NCBI GenBank assembly: GCA_022447275.1
Contig: JAKVBK010000014.1
Span: 1-64,000, forward strand
DNA length: 64,000 nt
Reading direction: 5' to 3'
Source: Oceanicola sp.
GTDB taxonomy: Bacteria > Pseudomonadota > Alphaproteobacteria > Rhodobacterales > Rhodobacteraceae
The notes beneath the pieces are model-generated. The model saw nothing but the letters and a program-made list of their open reading frames with translations. It was not told the DNA's origin and searched no databases. Below, piece by piece: positions 44,918 to 54,018 of the stretch (within the stretch, counting starts at the first letter, position 1; every line of letters starts with the position of its first letter). The position numbers and the translations under genes are program-made.

Positions 44918-45261
44918 GCGCTTTCCTTCCCGCTTGATCTTTGTCTTGCTCTAGATGGCCCTGTTTTCCCCTTTTTGCTTAGGGCCAACCGGGCCGGCGT
45001 GGCCAGACCAGATAGGGCTATATTTCCGCGATGTGCAAGCGCTTACAAAGCGGGGCTGGCCGATTTGCGCCTTCCTGCGCGCAGGGGCCGCCAAATCGCC
45101 GCCACAGCAGCTTGTGGGTGGCGGCGTTTCAATGCAATTTTCCCGTCCAATGCGGGCTGGTGGGACAGGGCTGATCTTCACATTTGGGTGAGCAATACCC
45201 AGATATATGAGGTGCAAGCGCTCTTTGGGCGCCCGTTTTGGACGATTGAAAGGACATACAC
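44918..45261. other. Divergent intergenic region soeA / SPFH
   Basis: 344 bp without a credible gene. It holds a LacI-type palindrome at 45034-45047 and a second copy of its left half at 45213-45222. The right end has the AAAGGAC ribosome binding site of the SPFH gene. Confidence 0.5.
45034..45047. promoter_or_regulatory. LacI-type operator-like palindrome
   Basis: TGCAAGCGCTTACA fits the TGnAAnCGnTTnCA pattern of LacI-family operators (12 of 14 positions symmetric). The left part recurs as TGCAAGCGCT at 45213-45222. Confidence 0.45.
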
Positions 45262-46158
45262 GTGGATCCTGATCTGGTTGGACCGCTGCTGGAAGGCGGC
45301 TCTTTGCTAACGCTTCTGATTGCTGGATTTGTCATTCTCTGCATCCTGCTTGGGGTGCGGATTGTTCCGCAATCGGAGAAATATGTTGTCGAACGGTTTG
45401 GCAGGCTGCGCTCCGTGCTTGGCCCAGGCATTAACCTGATCGTTCCCTTTCTTGATCGGGTGGCGCACAAGGTTTCCATCCTTGAGCGGCAGCTGCCCAA
45501 CGCGACGCAGGATGCAATCACCGCAGACAACGTGCTGGTGCAGGTGGAAACATCGGTTTTCTATCGCATCCTTGAGCCGGAAAAGACGGTGTATCGAATC
45601 CGGGATGTGGATGCGGCGATTGCCACCACCGTGGCTGGCATTGTGCGCGCCAATATTGGCCGCATGGAGCTGGATGAGGTTCAGTCAAACCGCAGCCAGT
45701 TGATTGCCAATATCAAGGAAGCGGTTGAGGATGCCGTGGATGATTGGGGGATCGAGGTTACCCGGGCGGAGATCCTCGATGTGAACCTCGATCAAGCCAC
45801 GCGCGATGCCATGTTGCAGCAGCTCAATGCGGAACGGGCGCGCCGGGCCGAGGTGATGAAGGCAGAAGGTGAAAAGCGGGCCGTGGAACTTGCGGCAGAT
45901 GCGGAGCTTTATGCGGCGGAGCAGGCGGCCAAGGCGCGCCGTATCGAAGCCGAGGCGGAAGCTTATGCCACCGGAGTTGTGGCGGAGGCGATCCGGGACA
46001 ATGGGCTTGAGGCGGCGCAATATCAGGTGGCGCTCAAGCAGGTGGAGGCGCTTAACGCGCTGGGCGGTTCTGAGGGCAGCCAGACGGTGGTCTTGCCGGC
46101 CAATGCGATTGAGGCCTTTGGAGACGCGTTCAAGATGCTGACCGGTGGTGCGAAATGA
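45262..46158 (+). CDS. SPFH/stomatin-like protein (QmcA type)
   Basis: A 298-residue membrane protein: one N-terminal hydrophobic segment (residues ~14-34), the SPFH domain with VVERFGRLRSVLGPGINLIVPF and the long C-terminal Ala/Glu/Arg coiled coil (residues ~190-260). Such proteins oligomerise in membrane microdomains and regulate FtsH. GTG start. The stop overlaps the NfeD-family gene by 4 bp, the usual pairing of the two families. Confidence 0.9.
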   Translation: MDPDLVGPLLEGGSLLTLLIAGFVILCILLGVRIVPQSEKYVVERFGRLRSVLGPGINLIVPFLDRVAHKVSILERQLPNATQDAITADNVLVQVETSVFYRILEPEKTVYRIRDVDAAIATTVAGIVRANIGRMELDEVQSNRSQLIANIKEAVEDAVDDWGIEVTRAEILDVNLDQATRDAMLQQLNAERARRAEVMKAEGEKRAVELAADAELYAAEQAAKARRIEAEAEAYATGVVAEAIRDNGLEAAQYQVALKQVEALNALGGSEGSQTVVLPANAIEAFGDAFKMLTGGAK

Positions 46159-46442
46159 TCCCGTTGATGGACCATTGGTGGGCCTGGGGGATTGCAGCTG
46201 TTGTGCTGTTTATCCTCGAGGTCTTGGCGCCTGGCTATATCCTGCTGGGATTTGGCGTGGGAGCGGCCTGTGTGGCGGGCCTTCTTTTGTTGGATGTTGG
46301 GCCTTGGTTGACCCAATCCGTGCCGATGATGTTGATCTCTTTCGCAGGTTTGTCGCTGCTGGCTTGGCTGGTAATGCGCCGGATCTTCGGCAAGAAGGGC
46401 GGATCGGTGAAAACCTTCGATCACGACATCAATGACGGCTAG
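46155..46442 (+). CDS. NfeD-family membrane protein
   Basis: A 95-residue protein with three hydrophobic segments and a short basic C-terminus. It is the short NfeD type without the N-terminal protease and with little of the C-terminal OB-fold. Always found with SPFH genes; likely partners in membrane domain organisation. ATGA overlap with the SPFH gene. Confidence 0.85.
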   Translation: MIPLMDHWWAWGIAAVVLFILEVLAPGYILLGFGVGAACVAGLLLLDVGPWLTQSVPMMLISFAGLSLLAWLVMRRIFGKKGGSVKTFDHDINDG

Positions 46443-46453
46443 GGCCGTTGCGG

Positions 46454-46476
46454 CCCGTGCGGCGGCGCCGCACGGG
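46454..46476 (+). terminator. Perfect 10-bp hairpin after the NfeD gene
   Basis: CCCGTGCGGC-GGC-GCCGCACGGG. The stem is strong but no T-run follows, so it may act as an RNA stabiliser or a Rho-assisted terminator. Confidence 0.5.
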
Positions 46477-46491
46477 TGAGTCATCCTTCGA

Positions 46492-46553
46492 GGGGGCGCT
46501 GCCCCCTTGTCGGCACAGCCGACACCCCCGGAGTATTTTCAAGACAAAGAAGG
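46492..46553 (+). repeat. GAGTATTT hairpin repeat, copy 5
   Basis: GGGGGC-GCT-GCCCCC hairpin, a second hairpin GTCGGC-ACA-GCCGAC, then ACACCCCCGGAGTATTTTC and ACAAAGA. Its right end overlaps the last codons and stop of the minus-strand DsbA-like gene (stop at 46539-46541). Confidence 0.75.
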
Positions 46554-47240
46554 GCAGGCGGAAGGCAATTGGCTTTCTGCCGTGATCAGCGCATCGAGCG
46601 TGCGTGGCGGTAAGCGGCCCAGCACGGCTGTGCGCCCGACGATACACCCCGGTGTCGCGAAAAGGCCAAAGCGATATGCCAGGCCTAGACTGTCGGCGAG
46701 TTGCCGGGTCACTTCGGGGCTGTCCATGTCACGGAGCAACTGATCGCTCTCCAGCCCGAGGCTTTCCGAGATGGTGGTCAGGTAGGCGTTGTCGGGAACG
46801 AAGCGACTGCGCTGAAGCCGGGCTTTGAGGGCTGGCCCTTTGCCCTGCTGGTCAGCGGCGAGGATTGCACGGGCGGCGGTGACGGAGGCTGGGCCCAGAA
46901 GGGGAAGCTGTCGGAGTGTCAGTGCGATCGTGCCTGCGTCGCGTTCCTCGAGCAGAGGGTCAAACATCAGGCAGATTGGGCAGAAAAGATCGGTGAAGAG
47001 GGTCACGGCGACACGCTTGCCGCTGTTTGCGGGCAGCAGGGTGCAGGGATCATCAACAGGGTTGGGTGCGGGCAGGCCGGTATCTGGCGCTGTGCCCAGT
47101 CCGGCAAACGGATCAGGCCGGGCCGAGACTGCGCCCCCCGCAAGGCTGCGGAAGCCGGGTGTCTCGGGCAGGGGGGTGAAGGCCAGCGCGGCTTGGGGCA
47201 GCAGTTTGGGCGCGCCAAGCCAGAGCCCGGCGAACCCCAA
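46539..47240 (-). CDS. DsbA-like thioredoxin-fold exported protein
   Basis: A protein of ~233 residues with a thioredoxin fold. C-PI-C appears in FTDLFCPICLMFDP (residues ~88-91), followed later by ATPGCIVGRT (near 204), the cis-Pro-like region. Predicted signal peptide, so it acts in the periplasm on disulfides. The start is uncertain: TTG at 47240 leaves a weak signal, while the frame continues upstream with a better signal (TWVSRRSALIGAGALG) but only a CTG at about 47283-47285. The last codons come from repeat copy 5. Confidence 0.7.
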   Translation of the reverse strand: MGFAGLWLGAPKLLPQAALAFTPLPETPGFRSLAGGAVSARPDPFAGLGTAPDTGLPAPNPVDDPCTLLPANSGKRVAVTLFTDLFCPICLMFDPLLEERDAGTIALTLRQLPLLGPASVTAARAILAADQQGKGPALKARLQRSRFVPDNAYLTTISESLGLESDQLLRDMDSPEVTRQLADSLGLAYRFGLFATPGCIVGRTAVLGRLPPRTLDALITAESQLPSACPSLS

Positions 47241-47281
47241 GGCACCTGCGCCGATCAGCGCCGATCTGCGGCTGACCCAGG

Positions 47282-47821
47282 TCAGAGGATGGTGACGGAC
47301 GTGCCCAGCGGCACGCGCGCATAGAGGTCAACCACGTGTTCGTTGATCATGCGCACGCAGCCGTTGGATACGGATCGTCCGATCGATTTGGGCTCGGTTG
47401 TGCCATGGATGCGATAGGCCGTATCGATGCCGTTGCGGTAAAGGTAGAGGGCCCGTGCGCCCAGCGGATTGTTAGGGCCGCCTTTCATGCCGTCCGCCCA
47501 TCTGGCGTAGCTTGGATTGCGTTCGATCATCGAGGGTGTCGGCTTCCACGAGGGCCAGACCACTTTGCGCCCGATGACGGCAGAGCCCTTGTAGTTGAGC
47601 CCCGCCTTGCCCACACCAACCCCGTAGCGGATCGCCCGCCGCGGTGCAGTGATCAGGTACAGGAAATGGGTGCTTGGCGAGACAATGATCTGTCCGACCG
47701 TATGCTTGCTGCGCAGCCGGACTCCCTGGGGCAGCAGGTGCTCGGGAACTTCATAGGCATGAACGGCGGGGGCCGCGAGCAGACCGGCGACGGAGGTGGC
47801 GAGGAAGTGACGGCGATCCAT
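47282..47821 (-). CDS. L,D-transpeptidase (YkuD family)
   Basis: A 179-residue exported enzyme that makes 3-3 peptidoglycan cross-links or attaches proteins to the wall. A Tat-like signal (MDRRHFLATSVAGLLAAPAVHA) is cleaved around residue 22. The catalytic motif is split as usual, with HGTTEPKSIG and then SNGCVRM, with the nucleophile Cys near residue 156. ATG at 47821 has a better-placed AGG than the ATG at 47830. It abuts the DsbA-like gene. Confidence 0.92.
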   Translation of the reverse strand: MDRRHFLATSVAGLLAAPAVHAYEVPEHLLPQGVRLRSKHTVGQIIVSPSTHFLYLITAPRRAIRYGVGVGKAGLNYKGSAVIGRKVVWPSWKPTPSMIERNPSYARWADGMKGGPNNPLGARALYLYRNGIDTAYRIHGTTEPKSIGRSVSNGCVRMINEHVVDLYARVPLGTSVTIL

Positions 47822-47893
47822 TCTGTCCATCCTGTTTGGCGCACTCTTAAAGTCATGCGCCGTCAGGCTAGCAAAGCCCTGCCGCCCTGCCAA

Positions 47894-48589
47894 TCAAAGC
47901 TTTGCGATCTCCTCCTGGATCGCGCGGGCGGCCGCTGCTGGGTCTGTGGCCTGCCAGATCGGGCGGCCGACGACGATATGATCCGCCCCGGCCCCGATGG
48001 CGTTGGCGGGCGTTGCAATGCGCTTTTGATCGCCCGCGTTAGCCCCTGCCGGACGCACGCCCGGGGTGACGATCAGCTTGCCTGCGGCCTCTGGAAGGGC
48101 GCGGATCGCCGCCGCCTCGTTGGGCGATGCAATCACGCCGTCCGCACCCGCTTCAAAGGCGCGCGCGGCGCGGGTGGTCACCAGATCGGGAATGTCGCCG
48201 GGCACGATCAGCCCGGCATCGAGGTCGGCGCGGTCGAGCGATGTCAGGATCGTGACGGCGAGGATTTTCATGTCGGTTGCGCCTTTGCCTTCGGCGGCAG
48301 CGCGCACAACATGCGGGTCTCCGTGCACGGTCAGGAAATCCAGCTCGAACTGGGCCAGACCCCGCGTGGCCGCCTCAACCGTGGCGCCGATGTCGAACAG
48401 CTTCATGTCCAGAAAGATGCGTTTGCCATGCTCCTGCTTGAGCTCATTGGCAAGGGCAAGGCCGCCGCCTGTCAGCATGCCCAGCCCGATCTTGTAGAAC
48501 GCGGCCGCGTCTCCAATTTTGCCTGCCAAATCCATACCGGCAAGGGCGTTGGGCACATCAAGGGCAACGATGAGGCGGTCATCAGACAT
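47894..48589 (-). CDS. pyrF: Orotidine 5'-phosphate decarboxylase
   Basis: A 231-residue TIM-barrel enzyme of UMP synthesis. N-terminal LIVALDVPNA, the catalytic Lys/Asp array in FLDMKLFDIGATV (near residue 60), and the C-terminal phosphate-binding VTPGVRP and VGRPIWQA are all conserved. Start at 48589; the upstream frame is not needed. Confidence 0.95.
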   Translation of the reverse strand: MSDDRLIVALDVPNALAGMDLAGKIGDAAAFYKIGLGMLTGGGLALANELKQEHGKRIFLDMKLFDIGATVEAATRGLAQFELDFLTVHGDPHVVRAAAEGKGATDMKILAVTILTSLDRADLDAGLIVPGDIPDLVTTRAARAFEAGADGVIASPNEAAAIRALPEAAGKLIVTPGVRPAGANAGDQKRIATPANAIGAGADHIVVGRPIWQATDPAAAARAIQEEIAKL

Positions 48590-48944
48590 TTGGGGGCTCC
48601 TGCGGCTGAGTGGGACGGTGTGGTGATGTCGGGGCGCGCGCCGCGCGTCAAGGGAAAGGGGCGTGTTGGTGCGCAATTCATAGCCTTTGCCGCCTTTGGG
48701 GGGCGTCCAGTGCCCCTGAAGACAGGGCGGCAGCCGGCGCGCGCATCGCGCGGCGGCCCGGCCCAACGCCGTGCAAGGATCTTGATCCGCAGCGCAGGGG
48801 GCGGGAGCCACCAATTGTTGCTAATTTGCGACAGTTTGATCTTGCGAGGACGTTCCGGCACCCCCATCTCTATTCCGAGGCCCTTGGGGTCCGTGTGCTG
48901 CCTGGCGGGCGCGGACAAGAGAGGGTGCTAAAAGAAGGAGACAT
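48590..48944. other. Divergent region pyrF / clpB
   Basis: 355 bp with no gene. The clpB heat-shock-type promoter lies at 48841-48869 and the clpB ribosome binding site AAGAAGGAGA at ~48932. Confidence 0.5.
48841..48869 (+). promoter_or_regulatory. Sigma-32-like heat-shock promoter of clpB
   Basis: CTTGCGA and CCCCATCT separated by 14 bp, matching the CTTGAAA-N11-16-CCCCATnT consensus of RpoH promoters. It lies 76 bp upstream of the clpB start. Confidence 0.65.
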
Positions 48945-51557
48945 ATGATGGACTTGGAGAAGTTCACGGAGCGGTCGCGGGGCTTCCTGCAGGCTGCACA
49001 AACCATCGCCATGCGGGACGGCCATCCGCAATTGGCGCCCGCTCATCTGCTCAAGGCCCTGCTCGATGACACCGAAGGGCTGGCTGCCAATCTGATCACC
49101 CGCGCTGGCGGTGCACCCGAACGCGTGCGCGAGGCCAATGACGCGGCTTTGGCCAAAATGCCCAAGGTCAGCGGTTCTGCCTCCAATCCGGGCACAGATC
49201 GCCAGCTGGTCCGTGTGCTCGATGAGGCGGCAAAGATCGCCAAGAAAGCGGGAGACAGTTTTGTGCCCGTAGAGCGATTGCTCACTGCACTCGCCGTTGT
49301 GCGTTCGCCCGCGAAGGATGCGCTGGAGGCCGGTGCGGTCAATGCGCAGGCGCTCAATGCGGCAATCAATGATCTGCGCAAGGGGCGTACGGCAGACACA
49401 GCCAGCGCAGAGGATGGTTATGAGGCGCTCAAGAAATACGCCCAGGATCTGACGGCCGCCGCCCGCGAGGGCAAGATCGATCCGATCATTGGCCGCGATG
49501 ACGAGATCCGCCGTGCCATGCAGGTGCTGTCGCGCCGCACCAAGAACAACCCTGTGCTGATCGGTGAACCCGGCGTTGGTAAAACGGCAATTGCCGAGGG
49601 CCTCGCCCTGCGCATTATCAATGGCGATGTGCCTGAATCCCTGCGCAACAAAACGCTGATGGCCCTTGATATGGGTGCCTTGATCGCAGGCGCAAAGTAT
49701 CGCGGCGAGTTCGAGGAACGCCTCAAGGCAATCCTGAATGAGATCACGGCCGCGGCTGGGGACATCATCCTGTTCATCGACGAAATGCACACGCTCGTTG
49801 GCGCCGGCAAAGCGGATGGCGCAATGGATGCGGCCAACCTGATCAAGCCTGCCTTGGCGCGGGGGGAGCTGCACTGCGTTGGCGCCACGACGTTGGATGA
49901 ATACCGCAAGCACGTGGAAAAGGATGCCGCCCTTGCGCGTCGGTTCCAGCCCGTGATGGTGCAGGAGCCCACGGAGGAAGACACCGTGTCGATCCTGCGC
50001 GGCATCAAGGAAAAATACGAGCTGCACCACGGGGTCCGTATCTCGGATTCTGCACTGGTGACGGCTGCAACCCTGTCGCACCGCTACATTACCGACCGGT
50101 TTTTGCCCGACAAGGCGATTGACCTGATGGATGAGGCGGCCTCCCGGCTGCGCATGGCCGTCGACAGCAAGCCCGAAGAGCTCGATGCGCTGGATCGGCA
50201 GATCCTGCAGATGCAGATCGAGGCCGAAGCGCTGCGCCGCGAAGATGACAAGGCTTCGGCGGAGCGGTTGGAAAAGCTGGAAGCCGAGCTTGGGGATCTG
50301 CAGGATCGCTCGGCTGGGATGACGGCCCGCTGGCAGGCGGATCGGGACAGGCTGGAAGGCGCCCGGGACGTGAAGGAGCGGCTGGACCGCGCGCGTGCCG
50401 AACTCGACAGCGCAAAGCGCAAGGGCGACTTCGCCCGGGCGGGCGAGCTGCAATACGGCGCCATCCCTGCGTTGGAAAAGCAGCTGGAAGATGCGGAAAG
50501 CGGCGAAGCGACCGTGGAAGAGGCCGTGCGGCCAGAGCAGATTGCCGAGGTGGTTGAGCGTTGGACGGGCATTCCCACGGCCAAGATGCTGGAAGGGGAG
50601 CGCGAAAAGCTGCTTGGCATGGAAGCCGGGCTTGGCGCGCGCGTGATCGGCCAGCGTGCTGCGGTGCAGGCCGTCTCGAATGCGGTCCGCCGGGCGCGCG
50701 CGGGTCTCAATGATGAAAACCGCCCCTTGGGCAGCTTTCTGTTCCTCGGGCCCACCGGCGTCGGCAAAACCGAGCTGACCAAGGCCTTGGCCGCGTTCCT
50801 GTTCGATGATGACAGCGCGATGGTCCGTATCGACATGTCAGAGTTCATGGAAAAGCATGCGGTTGCGCGCCTGATCGGTGCGCCTCCTGGCTATGTTGGC
50901 TATGATGAGGGCGGTGTTCTGACCGAGGCGGTGCGCCGCCGGCCCTATCAGGTCGTGCTGTTCGATGAGGTCGAAAAAGCGCATCCGGATGTGTTCAACG
51001 TGCTGCTTCAGGTGCTGGATGACGGGCAATTGACTGATGGCCAAGGCCGGACGGTTGATTTCAAACAAACCCTGATCATTCTGACGTCTAACCTCGGGGC
51101 GCAGGCGCTCAGCCAATTGCCCGACGGCGCAGATGCCGGCGCGGCAAAGCGGGATGTCATGGATGCGGTGCGGGCGCATTTCCGGCCCGAATTCCTCAAC
51201 CGTCTTGATGAGACCATCATCTTTGATCGGCTGACCCGGGCGGACATGGACGGCATCGTCACGATCCAGTTGGGCCAACTGGAGAAGCGTCTCGCCCGCC
51301 GTGGCATCGCTCTCGAACTGGATGGCCCGGCCCGCACCTGGCTGGCTGATGAGGGGTATGACCCGGTCTTTGGTGCTCGCCCGCTCAAGCGGGTGATCCA
51401 GCGGGCCCTGCAGGATCAGCTGGCCGAGATGATCCTGGCGGGCGATGTGGGCGATGGCGAAACCGTACAGGTCAGCGCGGGGGCAGATGGGTTGATGATT
51501 GGCGACAGGCTCGCCAGCTCGAAGCAGACCCCGCCCAGCGACGCGGTCGTTCACTAA
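48945..51557 (+). CDS. clpB: ATP-dependent chaperone ClpB
   Basis: An 870-residue AAA+ disaggregase that pulls proteins from aggregates together with DnaK. Parts: N-terminal Clp repeat domain (1-~145), first ATPase with Walker [10 protein letters not shown] (near 207), the long coiled-coil middle domain (~400-520) and the second ATPase with GPTGVGKTE (near 607) and [17 protein letters not shown]. The middle coil identifies ClpB rather than ClpA. ATG at 48945 (or 48948) follows a strong site. A sigma-32-like promoter lies upstream and a terminator follows. Confidence 0.96.
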   Translation: MMDLEKFTERSRGFLQAAQTIAMRDGHPQLAPAHLLKALLDDTEGLAANLITRAGGAPERVREANDAALAKMPKVSGSASNPGTDRQLVRVLDEAAKIAKKAGDSFVPVERLLTALAVVRSPAKDALEAGAVNAQALNAAINDLRKGRTADTASAEDGYEALKKYAQDLTAAAREGKIDPIIGRDDEIRRAMQVLSRRTKNNPVLIGEPGVGKTAIAEGLALRIINGDVPESLRNKTLMALDMGALIAGAKYRGEFEERLKAILNEITAAAGDIILFIDEMHTLVGAGKADGAMDAANLIKPALARGELHCVGATTLDEYRKHVEKDAALARRFQPVMVQEPTEEDTVSILRGIKEKYELHHGVRISDSALVTAATLSHRYITDRFLPDKAIDLMDEAASRLRMAVDSKPEELDALDRQILQMQIEAEALRREDDKASAERLEKLEAELGDLQDRSAGMTARWQADRDRLEGARDVKERLDRARAELDSAKRKGDFARAGELQYGAIPALEKQLEDAESGEATVEEAVRPEQIAEVVERWTGIPTAKMLEGEREKLLGMEAGLGARVIGQRAAVQAVSNAVRRARAGLNDENRPLGSFLFLGPTGVGKTELTKALAAFLFDDDSAMVRIDMSEFMEKHAVARLIGAPPGYVGYDEGGVLTEAVRRRPYQVVLFDEVEKAHPDVFNVLLQVLDDGQLTDGQGRTVDFKQTLIILTSNLGAQALSQLPDGADAGAAKRDVMDAVRAHFRPEFLNRLDETIIFDRLTRADMDGIVTIQLGQLEKRLARRGIALELDGPARTWLADEGYDPVFGARPLKRVIQRALQDQLAEMILAGDVGDGETVQVSAGADGLMIGDRLASSKQTPPSDAVVH

Positions 51558-51565
51558 ACGCGGCA

Positions 51566-51596
51566 GGGCGCCCCAGGCGGGCGCCCTTTCCTTTTC
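51566..51596 (+). terminator. Rho-independent terminator of clpB
   Basis: GGGCGCCC-CAGGC-GGGCGCCC stem, followed by TTTCCTTTTC, just after the clpB stop. Confidence 0.85.
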
Positions 51597-51695
51597 TGGC
51601 GCGTGCGCGGGGCATGCCGCGGGACCGCCGCACGCTTGACCGATCTTCGCCGAGGCGCTTTCCTGATCCAAACCATGGACAGCGAGAGCAAGCAG

Positions 51696-52634
51696 ATGCC
51701 CGAGATCGACGCCATGCGCACCCCCGAGGCCTGTTTCAGCGCGCTGCCGGATTTCCCTTGGCAGCCGCAGTATTGCGACGACCTTCCCGGATATGAGGGC
51801 CTGCGCATGGCCCGCATTGATGAAGGCCCAAAGGATGCTGATCGGGTGTTTCTGTGCCTGCATGGGCAGCCCAGCTGGAGCTTTCTCTACAGGCACATGA
51901 TCCCCGTCTTTCTGGAGACAGGCGCCCGGGTGGTTGCGCCCGATCTGTTTGGGTTTGGGCGCTCAGACAAACCTGTCGATGATGCGGTCTACACGTTCAA
52001 TTGGCACCGCCAGAGCTTGATTGCATTGCTCACAGCCTTGGACCTGCAGAATGTCACGCTGGTGGTGCAGGATTGGGGTGGCATTCTGGGTCTGACGATC
52101 CCGATGGCGCACCCTGAGCGCTTTGACAGGCTGTTGGTCATGAACACTGTGCTGGGGCTCGGAGGCGGCTCATCGGAGGGGTTTGAGGCCTGGAAAGCGT
52201 TCCATCGCGATGAGCCTGATCATGATCTTGTCACGCTGTTTCGTACCTATGTGCCGGGGATTTCCGATGCGGCTGCCGCCGCCTACGCCGCCCCGTTTCC
52301 CGATGCGCGGTACCGCGCGGGCGCGCGACGGTTCCCCTTTCTCGTCATGACAGAGCCGGAGATGGAGGGCGTGGACATATCGCGGCGCGCTGCAAAATGG
52401 TGGTCACAGGCTTGGCAGGGCGACGGTTTTATGGCGGTCGGGTGTCAGGACAAGTTGATCCCACCCCGGCTCATGGGGCGCATGCGTGACATCCTTGCGA
52501 TCAAGCGGCCTGTGCTCGAACTGGCGGATGCGGGCCATTTTGTTCAGGAGCATCACGGTGCTCAGGTTGCGCGCGCGGCGCTTGCGGCTTGGGAAACGGC
52601 CCCCGGCGCCTCGCTGGAGGAGGCCACCGATTGA
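51696..52634 (+). CDS. Haloalkane dehalogenase, DhlA-like
   Basis: A 312-residue alpha/beta hydrolase that resembles Xanthobacter DhlA (310 residues) over its full length. The catalytic set is complete: nucleophile D126 in VVQDWGG, oxyanion and halide Trp W127, second halide Trp W166 in EAWK, Asp D252 in QDKL and His H281 in ADAGHFVQE. It hydrolyses carbon-halogen bonds. The start at 51696 matches DhlA's N-terminus; the ATG at 51675 is possible. It is not beside other catabolic genes. Confidence 0.88.
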   Translation: MPEIDAMRTPEACFSALPDFPWQPQYCDDLPGYEGLRMARIDEGPKDADRVFLCLHGQPSWSFLYRHMIPVFLETGARVVAPDLFGFGRSDKPVDDAVYTFNWHRQSLIALLTALDLQNVTLVVQDWGGILGLTIPMAHPERFDRLLVMNTVLGLGGGSSEGFEAWKAFHRDEPDHDLVTLFRTYVPGISDAAAAAYAAPFPDARYRAGARRFPFLVMTEPEMEGVDISRRAAKWWSQAWQGDGFMAVGCQDKLIPPRLMGRMRDILAIKRPVLELADAGHFVQEHHGAQVARAALAAWETAPGASLEEATD

Positions 52635-52644
52635 TCCTTCTGAT

Positions 52645-53409
52645 CTAGGGGCTGCGCAGGGCAGGCAAGCCGACACCGGTCGCCTCAAAACCGCCATCCG
52701 CAGACAGGACTTGGCCGGTAATGTAGCTGGCCTCTGGCGACAGCAAAAAGCAGATGGCCTGGGCGATCTCCTGTTCCGATCCGTACCGGTTGAGCGGAAT
52801 GGCATCGTGATAGGCGTCTATGATGTCTTGGGTGTGAACGGCCATTGCAAGCTTGGTGCGCACAGGGCCGGGGCAGATGGCATTGGCCCGGATATTGTAT
52901 TCCCCAAGCTCGACAGCTTGCTGCAGGGTCAATTGGATGACACCGGCCTTGGAGGTGCCATAGGCAACCCGCAAGGTAGAGGCGCGCAAGCCCGAGATGG
53001 ACGCGATGTTCACAATGGCCCCGCTGCCAGATGCACGAAGCGCGCCAATGGCGGCTTGGGACACGAGGAAGACACCATCGAGATTGGTGGCCATTACCGT
53101 GCGCCAACGTTCGAAACTGGTGTCTTCAATCGGGCCGAAATCGGCAACACCTGCATTGTTGACCAGCCCATGCAGCCCACCAAAGGCCGATGTCACCGCA
53201 TCGATCATGCGGCCTGAGGCCTGGGGGTCAGAGACATCGTATACCAGTTCAAGCGCCCCGGGCACGGAGGCCACTGCGCCAGCGAGGGCTTCTGCATCCC
53301 GATCCAGCATGGCCACGTTCCAACCCCGTGCGCTGAGCAACCGTGCAGTGGCCAACCCAATGCCGCGTGCGGCCCCTGTCACCAGCGCGCTGCGCTTTTC
53401 CTGTGCCAT
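52645..53409 (-). CDS. SDR-family oxidoreductase
   Basis: A 254-residue short-chain dehydrogenase: Gly-rich TGAARGIGLA (residues ~11-20), NNAG in LVNNAGV, catalytic Ser in ASISGL, and Tyr-Lys in YGTSK. It uses NAD(P)H on an unknown alcohol or ketone. Cofactor preference is suggested by the Asp in the second beta strand (MLDRDAEAL), which points to NAD. Convergent with the dehalogenase. Confidence 0.9.
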   Translation of the reverse strand: MAQEKRSALVTGAARGIGLATARLLSARGWNVAMLDRDAEALAGAVASVPGALELVYDVSDPQASGRMIDAVTSAFGGLHGLVNNAGVADFGPIEDTSFERWRTVMATNLDGVFLVSQAAIGALRASGSGAIVNIASISGLRASTLRVAYGTSKAGVIQLTLQQAVELGEYNIRANAICPGPVRTKLAMAVHTQDIIDAYHDAIPLNRYGSEQEIAQAICFLLSPEASYITGQVLSADGGFEATGVGLPALRSP

Positions 53410-53451
53410 CTTTGTACCTCCCGATGCCGCAGGCACTGTGCCGCCCATGGC

Positions 53452-53492
53452 AGAAAAGGAAAAGCCCCGCAGCCGGATGGGCCACAGGGCTT
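53452..53492 (-). terminator. Terminator of the fasciclin gene (minus strand)
   Basis: On the minus strand AAGCCC pairs with GGGCTT across a 19-base loop and is followed by TTCCTTTT. Lies 47 bp after the gene's stop. Confidence 0.65.
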
Positions 53493-53538
53493 GGGGGCGG
53501 GGGGCCGGGAAGCACCCCCCGTTCCGCGTCGCGAAAGA

Positions 53539-54018
53539 TCAGCTCTCGGGCGGCAGGATCACCTTGTCGATCACGTGGATCACGCCGTTGGACGCTTCGA
53601 CGTCAGCAGCAACAACCGTTGCGTCGTTGACCATCACGCCGTCGTCGAGGTCGATGGTGATCTCTGCACCGTTCACGGTGCCGGCCTTCATGTCATCGAC
53701 GAGGTCGGTGCTCATCACGGCGCCGGGGACAACGTGGTAGGTCAGGATGCCAGCAAGGGCTTCCGGGTCGGCCAGCAGGGCCTCGACGGTGCCTTCGGGC
53801 AGCGCTGCAAAGGCGTCGTCCGTGGGTGCGAACACGGTGAACGGTCCGTCGCCCTTGAGCGTGTCGACGAGGCCGGCTGCGGTTGCGGCTGCCAGCAGGG
53901 TGTTGAACGAGCCAGCTGCGGCTGCGGTGTCAACGATGTCTTTGTCCATGGAGCCGGCCAGAGCAGGCGTGGCGATCATCAGGGCTGCGGTTGCAGCTGC
54001 GGTGAACTTGCGGATCAT
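53539..54018 (-). CDS. Fasciclin-domain exported protein
   Basis: A 159-residue protein with a signal peptide (residues 1-~21, ATPALA) and one fasciclin (FAS1) domain: [32 protein letters not shown] and the C-terminal [14 protein letters not shown] are the two conserved boxes. Function is adhesion or structural binding outside the cell; there is no catalytic motif. Stand-alone, minus strand. Confidence 0.92.
   Translation of the reverse strand: MIRKFTAAATAALMIATPALAGSMDKDIVDTAAAAGSFNTLLAAATAAGLVDTLKGDGPFTVFAPTDDAFAALPEGTVEALLADPEALAGILTYHVVPGAVMSTDLVDDMKAGTVNGAEITIDLDDGVMVNDATVVAADVEASNGVIHVIDKVILPPES

Noticed and set aside
48870..50453. Long minus-strand frame of 527 codons opposite clpB
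   Set aside because: It is the antisense shadow of a well-conserved gene and shows no domain of its own.
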